Below, piece after piece: positions 14,883 to 23,576 of a stretch of DNA of 37,185 bases (position 1 is its first letter; every line of letters starts with the position of its first letter). The notes under the pieces were generated by a model. It was not told the DNA's origin and made no database searches. It saw only the letters and a program-made list of their open reading frames with translations. The stretch is taken from positions 1 through 37,185 of the forward strand of contig CAZELH010000002.1 of the NCBI GenBank assembly GCA_964513095.1, in the 5' to 3' direction. The stretch comes from JBDKGD01 sp964513095 (lineage in GTDB: Bacteria > Patescibacteriota > Minisyncoccia > UBA6257 > 2-01-FULL-56-20). Position numbers and translations under genes: made by a program.

Positions 14883-14891
14883 GGTTGATAT

Positions 14892-16133
14892 ATGAGACAG
14901 TCACAATTATTTACCAAAGTCAGCAAAACCGCCCCAGCCGATGAGGTGGCGTTAAATGCGCAATTATTAATTCGGGCGGGATTTATACAAAAAGTAATGG
15001 CGGGAGTCTACACATTTTTGCCGTTGGGATTGCGAGTAATAACTAATATTGAAAAAATAATTCGTCGAGAAATGAATGCGATTGGCGGACAAGAAGTATT
15101 GCTACCCGCGCTCCATCCGCAAGAGTTATGGGAACAAACAAAGCGCTGGAATGAGGTGGATGTGTTGTTTAAAGTGCCGTCACGACACGGTGGTGAGTAT
15201 GCCTTGGGACCGACGCACGAGGAAATTGTGGTGCCAACTGCTGCTGCATTTTTGTCTTCGTATCGAGATTTGCCATTTGCAATGTATCAAATTCAAACAA
15301 AATTCCGTGACGAAGCGCGGGCGAAATCAGGCATTTTGCGCGGGCGCGAATTTCGCATGAAAGATTTATACAGTTTTCATGCAAACCAACAAGATTTAGA
15401 AAGATATTACGAAGAAGCAGGGGGAGCATATGCTAAAGTTTTTTCCGCGCTCTCTTTGGATGCATTAAAAGTGGAAGCATCGGGAGGGAGTTTTTCAAAG
15501 TACTCTCACGAATATCAGGTACTTGATGAAGCAGGTGAAGATGTCATATATCACTGTCAGGAGTGCGGATTTGCAAAAAATAAAGAAATCGTAAGCGAAG
15601 CGTTGCAAAAGCAAGAAGTGGGTTCAACGGCGACATGCCCAGAATGCGGAAAAACACTCACTGTATCTGCGGGTATTGAAGTGGGAAATACATTTCAGTT
15701 AAATACGAAATTTTCAGAGCCGTTTAATCTCACCTACACCGACGCAGATGGTCAACAAAAAATAGTCTATATGGGGTGTTACGGAATTGGTGTTAGTCGA
15801 CTGATGGGGGTATTGGTTGAAAAATTTCATGATGAAAAGGGAATATTATGGCCACAGGATGTCGCGCCATTTCGAGTGCATCTTATTGAATTGAAGCCGG
15901 AGCTTGCAAAACCGGTATACGAAGCACTGCAAAATGCTGGCGTGGAAGTCTTGTATGACGACCGCGACACATCCGCTGGTGAAAAATTCGCAACCGCCGA
16001 TCTTATTGGTATTCCATATCGATTTGTAGTAAGTGAAAAAACCGCTGGGGGAATTGAAATAAAAAAACGAACCGAAGCCAACGCTGATGCGAAGGTGGTA
16101 TCTCTTGACGAAGCGCTAAAAATTGTTTCCTAA
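14892..16133 (+). CDS. proS: Prolyl-tRNA synthetase (short form, no INS editing domain)
   Basis: A 413-residue class II synthetase that attaches proline to tRNA-Pro. Motif 1 lies around FLPLGLRVITNIEKIIRREM and motif 2 around FRDEARAKSGILRGREFRMKD; GPTHEEIV is the Pro-adenylate site loop, and motif 3 is YMGCYGIGVSRLMG. The anticodon-binding domain starts near VHLIEL. Standard bacterial ProRS (about 570 residues) has a ~180-residue INS domain that clears Ala-tRNA-Pro. Here that position (about 215-265) holds a short four-Cys module, CQECGFAKN...CPECGK, likely a zinc knuckle. Editing would then need a separate factor or be absent. A leaderless start is likely. Confidence 0.95.
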   Translation: MRQSQLFTKVSKTAPADEVALNAQLLIRAGFIQKVMAGVYTFLPLGLRVITNIEKIIRREMNAIGGQEVLLPALHPQELWEQTKRWNEVDVLFKVPSRHGGEYALGPTHEEIVVPTAAAFLSSYRDLPFAMYQIQTKFRDEARAKSGILRGREFRMKDLYSFHANQQDLERYYEEAGGAYAKVFSALSLDALKVEASGGSFSKYSHEYQVLDEAGEDVIYHCQECGFAKNKEIVSEALQKQEVGSTATCPECGKTLTVSAGIEVGNTFQLNTKFSEPFNLTYTDADGQQKIVYMGCYGIGVSRLMGVLVEKFHDEKGILWPQDVAPFRVHLIELKPELAKPVYEALQNAGVEVLYDDRDTSAGEKFATADLIGIPYRFVVSEKTAGGIEIKKRTEANADAKVVSLDEALKIVS

Positions 16134-16171
16134 AAATAAAAAATAATAAGACGCGAAGCGGATTACGCGCC

Positions 16172-16201
16172 TTGTTATTTACCCATTTTTTCTTGTAGAA
16201 T
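16172..16201 (+). promoter_or_regulatory. Promoter of the mreB cluster
   Basis: TTGTTA (16172-16177), 18-nt spacer, TAGAAT (16196-16201). A small TGGGG/CCCCA hairpin (16201-16214) sits at the expected transcript start, and the ATG follows at 16223. Confidence 0.5.
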
Positions 16202-16222
16202 GGGGCATACCCCAATACTTGT

Positions 16223-17266
16223 ATGGCATTCTTAGACGCGATTTTTAAAGACATTGGAATAGATCTCGGCACCGCCAATTCTTTGGTGTACGTTCGTCAT
16301 CGCGGACTTGTTGTTAATGAACCAACGGTGGCAGCGATAAATACAAAAACGAATCAAATCGTAGCGATTGGCGAAGATGCAAAAAAAATGTTGGGTCGCA
16401 CTCCGGCTCATATCTCAGTTGTTCGACCCTTGATTGGTGGGGTGGTTTCTGATTTTGAAAGCACGCAAGATTTTTTGCGCGAAGTATTGAAGCGACTTCG
16501 TGGACAATCGCTGTTTGGGTACCGCCGAGGTATCGTAGCAATTCCCAATAATCTTACTGAAGTAGAACGGAAGTCAGTAGAAGATGCTACGCTTGCGGCA
16601 GGGTGTACAAAGGTATTTTTAGTAGATTCAACAATTGCAGCTGCTTTGGGGGCGGGACTTCCAATAGATCAACCATTAGCCAGCTTGATTGTTGATATCG
16701 GAGGAGGCACCACCGATATCTCCGTTATTTCGATGGGCGGTGTAGTGGTATCAAAAACATTAAAAATCGCTGGTGATAAATTTAATGATGATATTACAAA
16801 ATTTGTGAAAGAAGAATTTAAGTTAGCAATCGGCGAGTCCACTGCTGAAGGCGCAAAAATTAGCGTCGGTTCAGCGATTCCAATGGAAGATCGTTTAGAA
16901 ACCATTATTCGTGGACGAGACTTTAGTACTGGGCTTCCCAGAGAGATTGTTATGAAAAACAATCACGTGCGAAGTGCAATATCAAAATCATTAAGCGCGA
17001 TTGTAGAAGCGATTCATGAGGTTATTGAAATGACACCTCCAGAGTTGGTGGGTGATATGTTAAAGCAGGGCATTTATATCTGTGGTGGCGGAGCGCTTCT
17101 TCGCGGTCTTGCGGAGTTGGTGCAAAAAGAGGTGGGTGTCGAAACCATTATCGCCGAAGATCCATTAACGTGTGTGGTTCGTGGATTGGGGAGAATTATT
17201 GATAATTTTGAAAACAGAAAGGTATTGCTCGACAATCCATCGCGACCACTTACGATATCATTGTAA
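16223..17266 (+). CDS. mreB: Rod shape-determining protein MreB
   Basis: A 347-residue bacterial actin that assembles membrane-bound filaments directing lateral cell-wall synthesis. The actin-fold nucleotide motifs are intact: phosphate 1 IGIDLGTANSLVYV (about 12-25), connect 1 near VAIPNNLTEVERKSVEDA, phosphate 2 VDIGGGTTDISVIS, and the adenosine motif GIYICGGGALLRGL. The short N-terminal hydrophobic stretch (MAFLDAIF) fits membrane binding. It leads mreB-mreC-mreD-mrdA. No SD is present. Its presence predicts a rod-like or elongated cell or at least organised wall growth. Confidence 0.97.
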   Translation: MAFLDAIFKDIGIDLGTANSLVYVRHRGLVVNEPTVAAINTKTNQIVAIGEDAKKMLGRTPAHISVVRPLIGGVVSDFESTQDFLREVLKRLRGQSLFGYRRGIVAIPNNLTEVERKSVEDATLAAGCTKVFLVDSTIAAALGAGLPIDQPLASLIVDIGGGTTDISVISMGGVVVSKTLKIAGDKFNDDITKFVKEEFKLAIGESTAEGAKISVGSAIPMEDRLETIIRGRDFSTGLPREIVMKNNHVRSAISKSLSAIVEAIHEVIEMTPPELVGDMLKQGIYICGGGALLRGLAELVQKEVGVETIIAEDPLTCVVRGLGRIIDNFENRKVLLDNPSRPLTISL

Positions 17267-17278
17267 AATTTTTACGGT

Positions 17279-17784
17279 ATGCGTTTAAAATTTTTTTTGT
17301 ACAGTAGCATTTCTATTAGCGTAATACTCTTGTTCTTTTTTCCTCGTCCACTGGCTTTATTCCGATCAAAAATAATAGGAGATACCTCGTGTGGGGTATG
17401 CGCCGATGTGGCGCGTGAAAATGATGTATTGCGAACACGTCTCGCGCAAGTTCAAAAATCAGGAGTAAGTGCAACGATAAAAAAATCATCTCTTGTCTCA
17501 GCATTCGTGTACTCAAGATTTCCGTTTAATTTTCGGGATCAATTATTTGTGGCAGGAGGATCTCTCGATGGGGTTACTGCGGAATCGATTGCGGTTTTAA
17601 CACCCTCGCATGTGGATGAAAAAAATGCCGATCAAGATGTGATGGTGCTTGTTGGGGTAGTATCTCATAGTAGCGATCACACAAGTCAAGTGACTACCAT
17701 TTTTGATCCTTCGTGGAAGTCGGAGGTGCGGGTAGGTGCGCAAGGAATTCAAGCATTGTTGCAAGGGGGGCTTTCGCCAAGTCT
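17279..17784 (+). CDS. mreC: Rod shape-determining protein MreC (3' partial, runs into assembly gap)
   Basis: 168 residues before the N run. A single N-terminal membrane segment (about 4-23) is followed by a short coiled-coil region (ARENDVLRTRLAQVQ), then beta-barrel sequence (FVYSRFPFNFRDQLFVAGGS and DVMVLVGVVSHSSDHTSQV), as in MreC, the periplasmic scaffold linking MreB to PBP2. Typical MreC is about 270 residues, so roughly 100 are missing in the gap. It begins 12 nt after mreB. A reading frame that continues through the Ns into the next gene is an artefact of the gap length. Confidence 0.85.
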
Positions 17785-17884
17785 NNNNNNNNNNNNNNNN
17801 NNNNNNNNNNNNNNNNNNNNNNNNNNNNNNNNNNNNNNNNNNNNNNNNNNNNNNNNNNNNNNNNNNNNNNNNNNNNNNNNNNNN
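17785..17884. other. Assembly gap of 100 N
   Basis: Exactly 100 N bases, a common placeholder for a gap of unknown size. The 3' end of mreC and the 5' end of mreD are lost here. From usual protein lengths about 500 nt are missing, not 100. Confidence 0.97.
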
Positions 17885-18127
17885 TTGCTTTGGGGTATTC
17901 CCATCCTGCTTTTTTTTACGCGAAATTTTTTTATGCTTCAGCCGTGGATTATTCGAGTGTTGATAATGATCGGAAGTGTTTTATTATTCTCATTTGCGGG
18001 CGGGTATGAGACACAGATACTGACTCGTCCTGAGGTACTTATACCTGTGGTAGCGGTGAATGCGGGTGTATTTGGGGCAATTTTTTTGCTATTGTCTTGG
18101 ATATATGGCGAAACGCCGAGTTTATGA
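17885..18127 (+). CDS. mreD: MreD-like membrane protein (5' partial after assembly gap)
   Basis: The last 80 residues of a hydrophobic protein: LLWGIPILLFFTRNFFMLQP, IRVLIMIGSVLLFSFAGGYE and VVAVNAGVFGAIFLLLSWIY give about three membrane segments. Position between mreC and the PBP2 gene identifies it as MreD, the small polytopic partner of MreC; its sequence alone is not diagnostic. The stop TGA overlaps the mrdA start region by 23 nt, suggesting translational coupling. The N-terminal half is in the gap. Confidence 0.65.
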   Translation: MLWGIPILLFFTRNFFMLQPWIIRVLIMIGSVLLFSFAGGYETQILTRPEVLIPVVAVNAGVFGAIFLLLSWIYGETPSL

Positions 18128-19979
18128 AGGAGGGTTGAGTTTCGAAGAAGCACTAGCGGCTGACGCCGATCTGGATGTGGTTGAGGTCCCATTGTCTTCA
18201 TTTACGTTCTCTATGATTGGTTTTGGGGTTGTACTGTTTGCGAGTATTGTCTGTATCGATATACTTCGCATTGGTGTGAAAAATTTTGATTTTTACGCAG
18301 GTCGTGCTCAGGGAAATCTTTCAGCTTCAACCCGTGTTGAGGCGCCTCGAGGAATTGTAGTTGATAAGGCTGGGATGGTAATTGCAGACAACAGAGTCGC
18401 GTTTTCATTATTGTTGGATACGAAAATTTTTATACAAAATCCGTCGACACAAGAAACAACCCTAGCAGACATTTCTGCTATTCTTGGAATATTGCCATCG
18501 GATATTTTAAATAGCATTGCGGATCGACAAAAAGATCAAATTTCCGACCCATTGTTATTGGCAGAAGATATTACTGATGAGCAGGTGGTGAAGATTCACA
18601 GCATAGCTGATACAGCCCCTGCGCTTATTATTCAAAAAAGATACAAACGATTTTATCCCGATGGTCCAACGTTCGCATCAGTGCTTGGGTATACAAGTTT
18701 GGCAACTATAGATGATTTAAAGAAAAATCCAGCCCTAACGAGCACCGACAGCGTGGGACGTTCTGGTATCGAGGCATTTTACGACGCGCAATTACATGGT
18801 GAACCGGGGGTAACTACAAAAGTTCGTGATGCACGGGGAAATGTATTGGAAGAACGAGTACCTCGTGCACCGGTTATTGGCGAAACACTTCATTTAACCA
18901 TTGATGGTGAATTGCAAAAGTTTTTTGCCGATGCATTGCAAAAGAGATTGCGCGAAATTGGACGAACAAATGGCGTTGCGCTTGCCATCAATCCTAAAAA
19001 TGGCGCGATACTGGCAATGGCAAGTTTTCCAACGTTCGATAATAATGTATTTTCGCAAAGCGGAGGAGCGGGAGTGCGAAATCAATTGTTATCCGATCGT
19101 TCTCGGCCACTTTTTAATCGCGCAGTGTCAGGGGTCTATAACCCCGGTTCAACAATCAAGCCACTCGTGGGTATTGCCGCTTTGGCGGAGCATATTGTTC
19201 CAGCGACAAGAGAATTTTTCTCTCCGGGGTATTTAGAAATTCCAAACCCATACCATCCAGAAAATCCGACCAGATTTCTGGATTGGCGGTTTCAGGGGAA
19301 TGTAAATTTATACTCAGCGATCGCACAATCGAGTAACGTCTATTTTTATATTGTTGGTGGTGGTGGACGGGGAGTAACTGGACTGGGAATTTCTCGGTTG
19401 CGACAATGGTGGGAGCGATTTGGATTGGGAAAAGTAACAGGGATTGATCTTCCGGGGGAGCGATCCGGTTTTTTGCCAAGCCCGCAATGGAAAGAATCTT
19501 CAATGGGCACTCCATGGCTTTTAGGAGACACCTATAACGTAAGTATTGGGCAAGGCGATGTTTTATTGACACCCATTCAGCTCCTCACCTATACAGGTGC
19601 ATTGGCAAACGGAGGAACAATCTATAAGCCATTTTTAGTAGCAGGTACTACTTCAAGTACGGTAAATCAAGACTTGACATCACTCCATGATTTTTTTGTA
19701 GAAGCACAAAAAGGAATGCGATTAACGGTAACGTCACCAAAGGGTACCGCCTATCTACTCCACGACCTACCAGTTGAAGTTGCCGCAAAAACCGGTAGCG
19801 CTCAAATCTTAAACAACACGCAAGAAAATGCATTTTTTATTGGCTACGCGCCATATAATAATCCAGAAATAGCCATTATGATTTTGATAGAAAATTCAAA
19901 AGAGGGAAGTTTGAACGCTGTTCCAGTGGCACGGCAAGTTTTTCAGTGGTATTATGAACACAGGTTAAAAAACAAATAA
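18105..19979 (+). CDS. mrdA: Elongation-specific penicillin-binding protein 2
   Basis: A 624-residue class B PBP of the PBP2/MrdA type, which cross-links peptidoglycan during elongation. The ATG at 18105 (MAKRRVYEGG) is preferred to the upstream ATG at 18060, which would deepen the overlap with mreD. One membrane anchor (about 31-53) is followed by a dimerisation domain starting near EAPRGIVVDKAG. The transpeptidase domain has STIK (S349), SSN (409-411) and KTG (562-564). It follows mreBCD, the usual place for this enzyme. The partner glycosyltransferase RodA is not in the window. galT follows after 13 nt. Confidence 0.94.
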   Translation: MAKRRVYEGGLSFEEALAADADLDVVEVPLSSFTFSMIGFGVVLFASIVCIDILRIGVKNFDFYAGRAQGNLSASTRVEAPRGIVVDKAGMVIADNRVAFSLLLDTKIFIQNPSTQETTLADISAILGILPSDILNSIADRQKDQISDPLLLAEDITDEQVVKIHSIADTAPALIIQKRYKRFYPDGPTFASVLGYTSLATIDDLKKNPALTSTDSVGRSGIEAFYDAQLHGEPGVTTKVRDARGNVLEERVPRAPVIGETLHLTIDGELQKFFADALQKRLREIGRTNGVALAINPKNGAILAMASFPTFDNNVFSQSGGAGVRNQLLSDRSRPLFNRAVSGVYNPGSTIKPLVGIAALAEHIVPATREFFSPGYLEIPNPYHPENPTRFLDWRFQGNVNLYSAIAQSSNVYFYIVGGGGRGVTGLGISRLRQWWERFGLGKVTGIDLPGERSGFLPSPQWKESSMGTPWLLGDTYNVSIGQGDVLLTPIQLLTYTGALANGGTIYKPFLVAGTTSSTVNQDLTSLHDFFVEAQKGMRLTVTSPKGTAYLLHDLPVEVAAKTGSAQILNNTQENAFFIGYAPYNNPEIAIMILIENSKEGSLNAVPVARQVFQWYYEHRLKNK

Positions 19980-19992
19980 GTATTTATTTTTT

Positions 19993-20988
19993 ATGAGTCA
20001 ATTACGAAAAGATATGGTGTCGGGTGACTGGATTATTATGGCTCCCGAACGGGCAAAGCGACCGCATGATTTTTTGGCAAAAAAAACAGATCGAGTACCA
20101 ACACCCATAGATACCTGTCCTTTTGAAGATTTAGAAAAATCAGGAAATGTACCAGTAGTAGCAAGTTATCCAAACGAAACAGAATGGGAGGGGGCAATTA
20201 TCCCCAATAAATTCCCTGCATTATTTCATGGTCCAGTATGTGCACAGTTATTTGAGCAAGGCCCATACTCAGTAATGGAAGGAATTGGTCGACATGAATT
20301 ATTGATTGGAAGATCTCACGTTGCTACGCTCGCCGACATGGAACTCGCTTCAGCGGTTCGATTGTTTTCCTTGTTGCAAAGTCATTACCATACCCTTAAG
20401 CAAGATAATTGTCTCGCTTACACTTCCACATTTTTTAATTGGGGACCATCTGCGGGAGCCTCGCTTTTCCATCCTCACTATCAAATTTTATCCCTCCCTA
20501 TTATTCCGCCAGACGTACAACATTCGCTCAATGGTTCAAATAAGTATTTTTCTCAACATCAGCAATGCGTCCATTGTGCGATGATCGCATTTGAGAAAAA
20601 AGAAGGGAGTCGGATTGTTGCGTCAAACGATAATGCGATTGCCTTTGCGCCGTATGTCTCACGAAGCCCGTTTGAAGTGCGGGTTTTCCCATTGCATCAC
20701 GATGCCTCGTTTGAAGAGACGCCAGCGGAAAAATTAGCTGATGTTGTCGATCTGTTAAAAACGGTATTAACACAGGTAAGAAATCATGCCGGCGATCCAG
20801 ACTGCAACTTCTTTATTCATACCGCGCCTTTGCATAACGTTGACGGACAATATGATTACTATCATTGGCATATTGAGGTGATTCCAAAATTAACGACAAT
20901 TGGTGGATTTGAGTTGGGTACCGGCATTGATATTAATGTCATTGATCCAGTCGATGCGGCACGAATTATGCGCGATGGACTTTCATAA
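19993..20988 (+). CDS. galT: Galactose-1-phosphate uridylyltransferase family protein
   Basis: A 331-residue HIT-superfamily nucleotidyltransferase. The catalytic HPHYQ is at residues 160-164 within NWGPSAGASLFHPHYQ, where the second His forms the nucleotidyl-enzyme intermediate. The N terminus starts with RKDMVSGDWIIMAPERAKRP, a GalT hallmark. The first zinc site looks altered: CPFE instead of CPxC. A CVHC pair appears later (about 192-195). GalT exchanges UMP between UDP-glucose and galactose-1-phosphate in the Leloir pathway and may feed sugar nucleotides for surface polysaccharides; some homologues use other sugar phosphates. It is cotranscribed with mrdA and overlaps the next gene by 14 nt. 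Confidence 0.88.
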   Translation: MSQLRKDMVSGDWIIMAPERAKRPHDFLAKKTDRVPTPIDTCPFEDLEKSGNVPVVASYPNETEWEGAIIPNKFPALFHGPVCAQLFEQGPYSVMEGIGRHELLIGRSHVATLADMELASAVRLFSLLQSHYHTLKQDNCLAYTSTFFNWGPSAGASLFHPHYQILSLPIIPPDVQHSLNGSNKYFSQHQQCVHCAMIAFEKKEGSRIVASNDNAIAFAPYVSRSPFEVRVFPLHHDASFEETPAEKLADVVDLLKTVLTQVRNHAGDPDCNFFIHTAPLHNVDGQYDYYHWHIEVIPKLTTIGGFELGTGIDINVIDPVDAARIMRDGLS

Positions 20989-21358
20989 CACACAACAGAA
21001 AATAATTAAATTTGCCACTCGATATGGGGTAGGCATTCTTTATGGACTGGCAGTGGTTTTGGTGGGATTTGGATGGTGGCGGTTTGCACAGTCGTCTATC
21101 CCTGCTTGGTCGGTAGCGGTTGTTGCGTATAGACCATATACTCCATTCTTTTTAGCGTCACCCCGCTTTGTTCACGCAGTAGGTTTTGTCGCGAGTCTCT
21201 GTATTCTTGCGAATATAGTCCTCACGATCATACTCTGGAGACACAGAGATAGGACCAAAAAAATCTTCCAAAAAGAGCAGTTTTTGCTAGCAGGAGGGGC
21301 GCTAGGGGTGGCCATCTTGATTTTTATCTACTTTGCTGGTATTATTGCAATACAATAA
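20975..21358 (+). CDS. Small membrane protein of unknown function
   Basis: A 127-residue protein with three membrane segments, near residues 19-37, 66-88 and 103-124 (FLLAGGALGVAILIFIYFAG). The ATG at 20975 (MDFHNTQQ) was chosen because the longer upstream version would extend far into galT. It overlaps galT by 14 nt and ends 7 nt before rplU. No family was recognised. Confidence 0.7.
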   Translation: MDFHNTQQKIIKFATRYGVGILYGLAVVLVGFGWWRFAQSSIPAWSVAVVAYRPYTPFFLASPRFVHAVGFVASLCILANIVLTIILWRHRDRTKKIFQKEQFLLAGGALGVAILIFIYFAGIIAIQ

Positions 21359-21365
21359 TTTTGCT

Positions 21366-21677
21366 ATGAATGATTTCGCAGTCATCAAAACAGGGGGCAA
21401 GCAGTACATTGTATCTGCCGGCACCAAAGTACAGGTAGAAAAACTCGAATCAGCCGTTGGTGAAACGGTGTCTTTTGACCAAGTTCTATTGCGTCGGAAG
21501 GGTGAAAATCTTGAAATTGGGGCTCCTGTAGTAACAGGCGCTACGGTTTCTGGAAAGGTAATTGCACAAGAGCGAGACGAGAAGAAACTCATCTTTAAGT
21601 ACAGCTCAAAAGCTCGCCATCACCGCACAAAAGGCCATCGCCAACACTACACCGAAGTAGAAATCACCTCCCTCTAG
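21366..21677 (+). CDS. rplU: 50S ribosomal protein L21
   Basis: A 103-residue protein of standard length. AVIKTGGKQYIVSAG and the C-terminal RRKGENLEIG, FKYSSKARHHRTKGHRQHYT are diagnostic of L21, which binds 23S rRNA. Unlike in most bacteria, rpmA (L27) and obgE do not follow; a terminator and a convergent gene do. A TACAAT box (21351-21356) overlaps the upstream stop and ends 9 nt before the ATG, so an internal leaderless promoter is possible. The 33-nt longer N-terminal version is rejected because the family starts at this Met. Confidence 0.96.
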   Translation: MNDFAVIKTGGKQYIVSAGTKVQVEKLESAVGETVSFDQVLLRRKGENLEIGAPVVTGATVSGKVIAQERDEKKLIFKYSSKARHHRTKGHRQHYTEVEITSL

Positions 21678-21692
21678 GAGGTGATTTTTTTG
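21661..21692. terminator. Strong intrinsic terminator of rplU
   Basis: AAATCACCTCC and GGAGGTGATTT form a perfect 11-bp stem with a 5-nt loop and a T tail. The rplU stop codon lies inside it. It also separates rplU from the convergent glycosyltransferase gene ending at 21698. Confidence 0.88.
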
Positions 21693-21697
21693 TCGAT

Positions 21698-23182
21698 CTA
21701 CTCAATCACTGCGGTAAACGCGCCAACGGGAATTTGGTTTTCTTGTTCGGGGAAAATGTAATGGATATTTTTTTCTTCTTGTTGAGCGCGATCGTAACTA
21801 TCAGTGAGAAACATTACAGTTTGCGTTGGCATCGGAATACCATTTACTAACGTGCCACCGGCGCGCACGATGATGTATTTTGGCAATTCTTTGGGAAGTG
21901 CATTGATGGTGTGGCCAAGTTTTACATAATTCTCGGCAAAGGCGCCGGATACATTCGGGTTATTTGCCCACAAAACAAAGTATTGGTAATAACCAAAACT
22001 TCCAATAGTAATGAGTGTTACTAGGGTGAGTATTTGTAGGTAGGGAAGCGAAATTTTCTTTTTTAAAAATTCAAAAAGCCACACAGCTCCCGTCGCCGCC
22101 AAAATAATAACGGGGGGGATAAGGAGGATTGATCGAAGAGCGTGAGGAATGCCTTCGTTTGATATCACAACGGGCAATGAAGCAAAAACCAACCACGACA
22201 GAAGAGCGATGTATGAAATATCGGTTCCCCGTATAGTGGGCCAGCGTGTCGGGTATAGGGTCTTTACAAGAAGTCGTGCGGATACTACTAGCGCGCACAC
22301 AATGCCAATAGCAAAGAACAAGGCAACCGGTGCAAACAACTCTGGCGCACCAGAATAGTTGTGTCGCCAGTTTCCGTCACCGTTCACGAAAAACATTCCT
22401 ATTGTTTTAGCAATATTAAGCGCAAGATCGTGTGCGGGTGAGGGCGAACTAAAGACGGATACTTGTGATGTTCTGCCAAAAAATGTGCCAGGATTTTTCA
22501 AGAAATAGTATCCGAGTGGGGCGAAAACAATCAGAGCGCATATCCCACACACAATACTTTTAGCAATAATCGGCAACTTCTTTTTTGCAGAAAGTAAAAA
22601 GTAGAAACCAATAACAACGGCAACTGCCGGAATAACGCGGTAGGCAATATAGGAGTGAAATCCAAACCCAAGGGTAATGCCCGCCATAACCATCCATCCC
22701 CACCATCTATTTTTTTGCTCACGAAACGCTTTAATAAGAAAATAGAGTCCCAGTGTTGCAAAAAACGGAGCCATAATGGCGCGAAATCCAATACGTGAAA
22801 AATTGATGTGCCAAAAATTAGTAGCGATAAAAAAGGCTGCCAGTAAACCGGTGGTGGGATTGAAAAATTCTTTTGCCAGCAAAAATACTGCCAATACAGT
22901 CAATACGCCAAACACTCCCGCCACGCTACGCAACACCCACGCTTCGCGGATACCAGTAAAATGAACAGCCAAAGATTGTAGATTGATAAACAATGCTTCG
23001 CGACCATTATTTTCTGGGTAAAACCAAGAAAATTCACCAGTATGCCACGCATGAAGCCCATTGCTCCCATTCATCGCCTCATCGGGGTACAGTCCGGGAG
23101 GCGTGGTTGTAATGTGAAAAAATCTAAAGAATGTAGCAAGAGCAAGAATTCCAAACAGCACTGCCCACGTTTTTTTACTCAT
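21698..23182 (-). CDS. GT-C fold glycosyltransferase (PMT/ArnT-like)
   Basis: A 494-residue polytopic membrane protein with about ten to twelve hydrophobic segments. The first extracytoplasmic loop carries GLYPDEAMNG with acidic D34/E35, the conserved catalytic-type acidic pair of the PMT_2/ArnT clan. HINFSRIGFRAIM lies where the second conserved loop occurs. Such enzymes transfer sugars from polyprenyl-phosphate carriers to lipids or proteins on the outer membrane face. Substrate is not predictable. The C terminus is a soluble extracytoplasmic domain. A TATTCT box (23190-23195) ends 7 nt before the ATG on the minus strand, so the transcript is probably leaderless. A second GT-C enzyme is at 29883-31817. 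Confidence 0.85.
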   Translation of the reverse strand: MSKKTWAVLFGILALATFFRFFHITTTPPGLYPDEAMNGSNGLHAWHTGEFSWFYPENNGREALFINLQSLAVHFTGIREAWVLRSVAGVFGVLTVLAVFLLAKEFFNPTTGLLAAFFIATNFWHINFSRIGFRAIMAPFFATLGLYFLIKAFREQKNRWWGWMVMAGITLGFGFHSYIAYRVIPAVAVVIGFYFLLSAKKKLPIIAKSIVCGICALIVFAPLGYYFLKNPGTFFGRTSQVSVFSSPSPAHDLALNIAKTIGMFFVNGDGNWRHNYSGAPELFAPVALFFAIGIVCALVVSARLLVKTLYPTRWPTIRGTDISYIALLSWLVFASLPVVISNEGIPHALRSILLIPPVIILAATGAVWLFEFLKKKISLPYLQILTLVTLITIGSFGYYQYFVLWANNPNVSGAFAENYVKLGHTINALPKELPKYIIVRAGGTLVNGIPMPTQTVMFLTDSYDRAQQEEKNIHYIFPEQENQIPVGAFTAVIE

Positions 23183-23274
23183 ATCATTAAGAATAGTGAA
23201 TAAATAAAAATGAATAAAGGCGAAGAATTGATAGTAACATAATTTTTTTGTTTCAGTCTGTCATATTTATTTCT

Positions 23275-23357
23275 TGTCATTCCGAGTATGATCTCTGGTT
23301 ATCCTAATGTGTATCGTCCCGCTTTTCTGTCATTCCGAACGCAGTGAGGAGTCTCTC
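23275..23357. repeat. Pair of TGTCATTCCGA intergenic repeats
   Basis: TGTCATTCCGAGTATGATCT (from 23275) and CTGTCATTCCGAACGCAGTG (from 23327) are two copies of a short motif widely seen in bacterial intergenic repeats. A related CTGTCATTCCG occurs near 36001 in the second repeat block. The rest of 23183-23386 holds no gene or RNA I can support. Confidence 0.6.
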
Positions 23358-23386
23358 AATAAAAGATAATCGTGATATTACTCACT

Positions 23387-23430
23387 AGGCCTGCCGGTTT
23401 TACTAAGTTATACCGACGGCCTGTTTTTTT
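23387..23430 (+). terminator. Orphan intrinsic terminator inside the repeat block
   Basis: AGGCC-T-GCCGGT pairs with ACCGACGGCCT (one bulge and one G-U pair) across a loop of about 13 nt, followed by G and seven T residues. No plus-strand gene lies between the rplU terminator at 21661 and this site. Confidence 0.6.
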
Positions 23431-23431
23431 C

Positions 23432-23475
23432 GTCATCCCCGCCTGCTGTCATCCCCGTGTAGGCGGGGATCCATG
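23432..23475. repeat. REP-like GTCATCCCCGC palindromic repeat
   Basis: A truncated copy GTCATCCCCGCCTGCT (23432-23447) is followed by GTCATCCCCGTGTAGGCGGGG and ATCCATG. The ATCCCCG/CGGGGAT arms make a hairpin. A close relative lies at 36149-36174. The region 23476-23576 continues with AT-rich sequence shared with that second block and ends in the promoter of the next gene. Confidence 0.7.
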
Positions 23476-23576
23476 TATTTTCTTAATTCGCAATTTCCTA
23501 ATACTTAATTCATTCCTCATGCTGAACGATTTGCGCTTCACGTTTCACGATTCGCGCTTTATGCTATTATTTCCCT

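Noticed and set aside
17279..18127. Single MreC-MreD fusion protein
   Set aside because: The frame crosses 100 N placeholder bases; the two sides are separate proteins.
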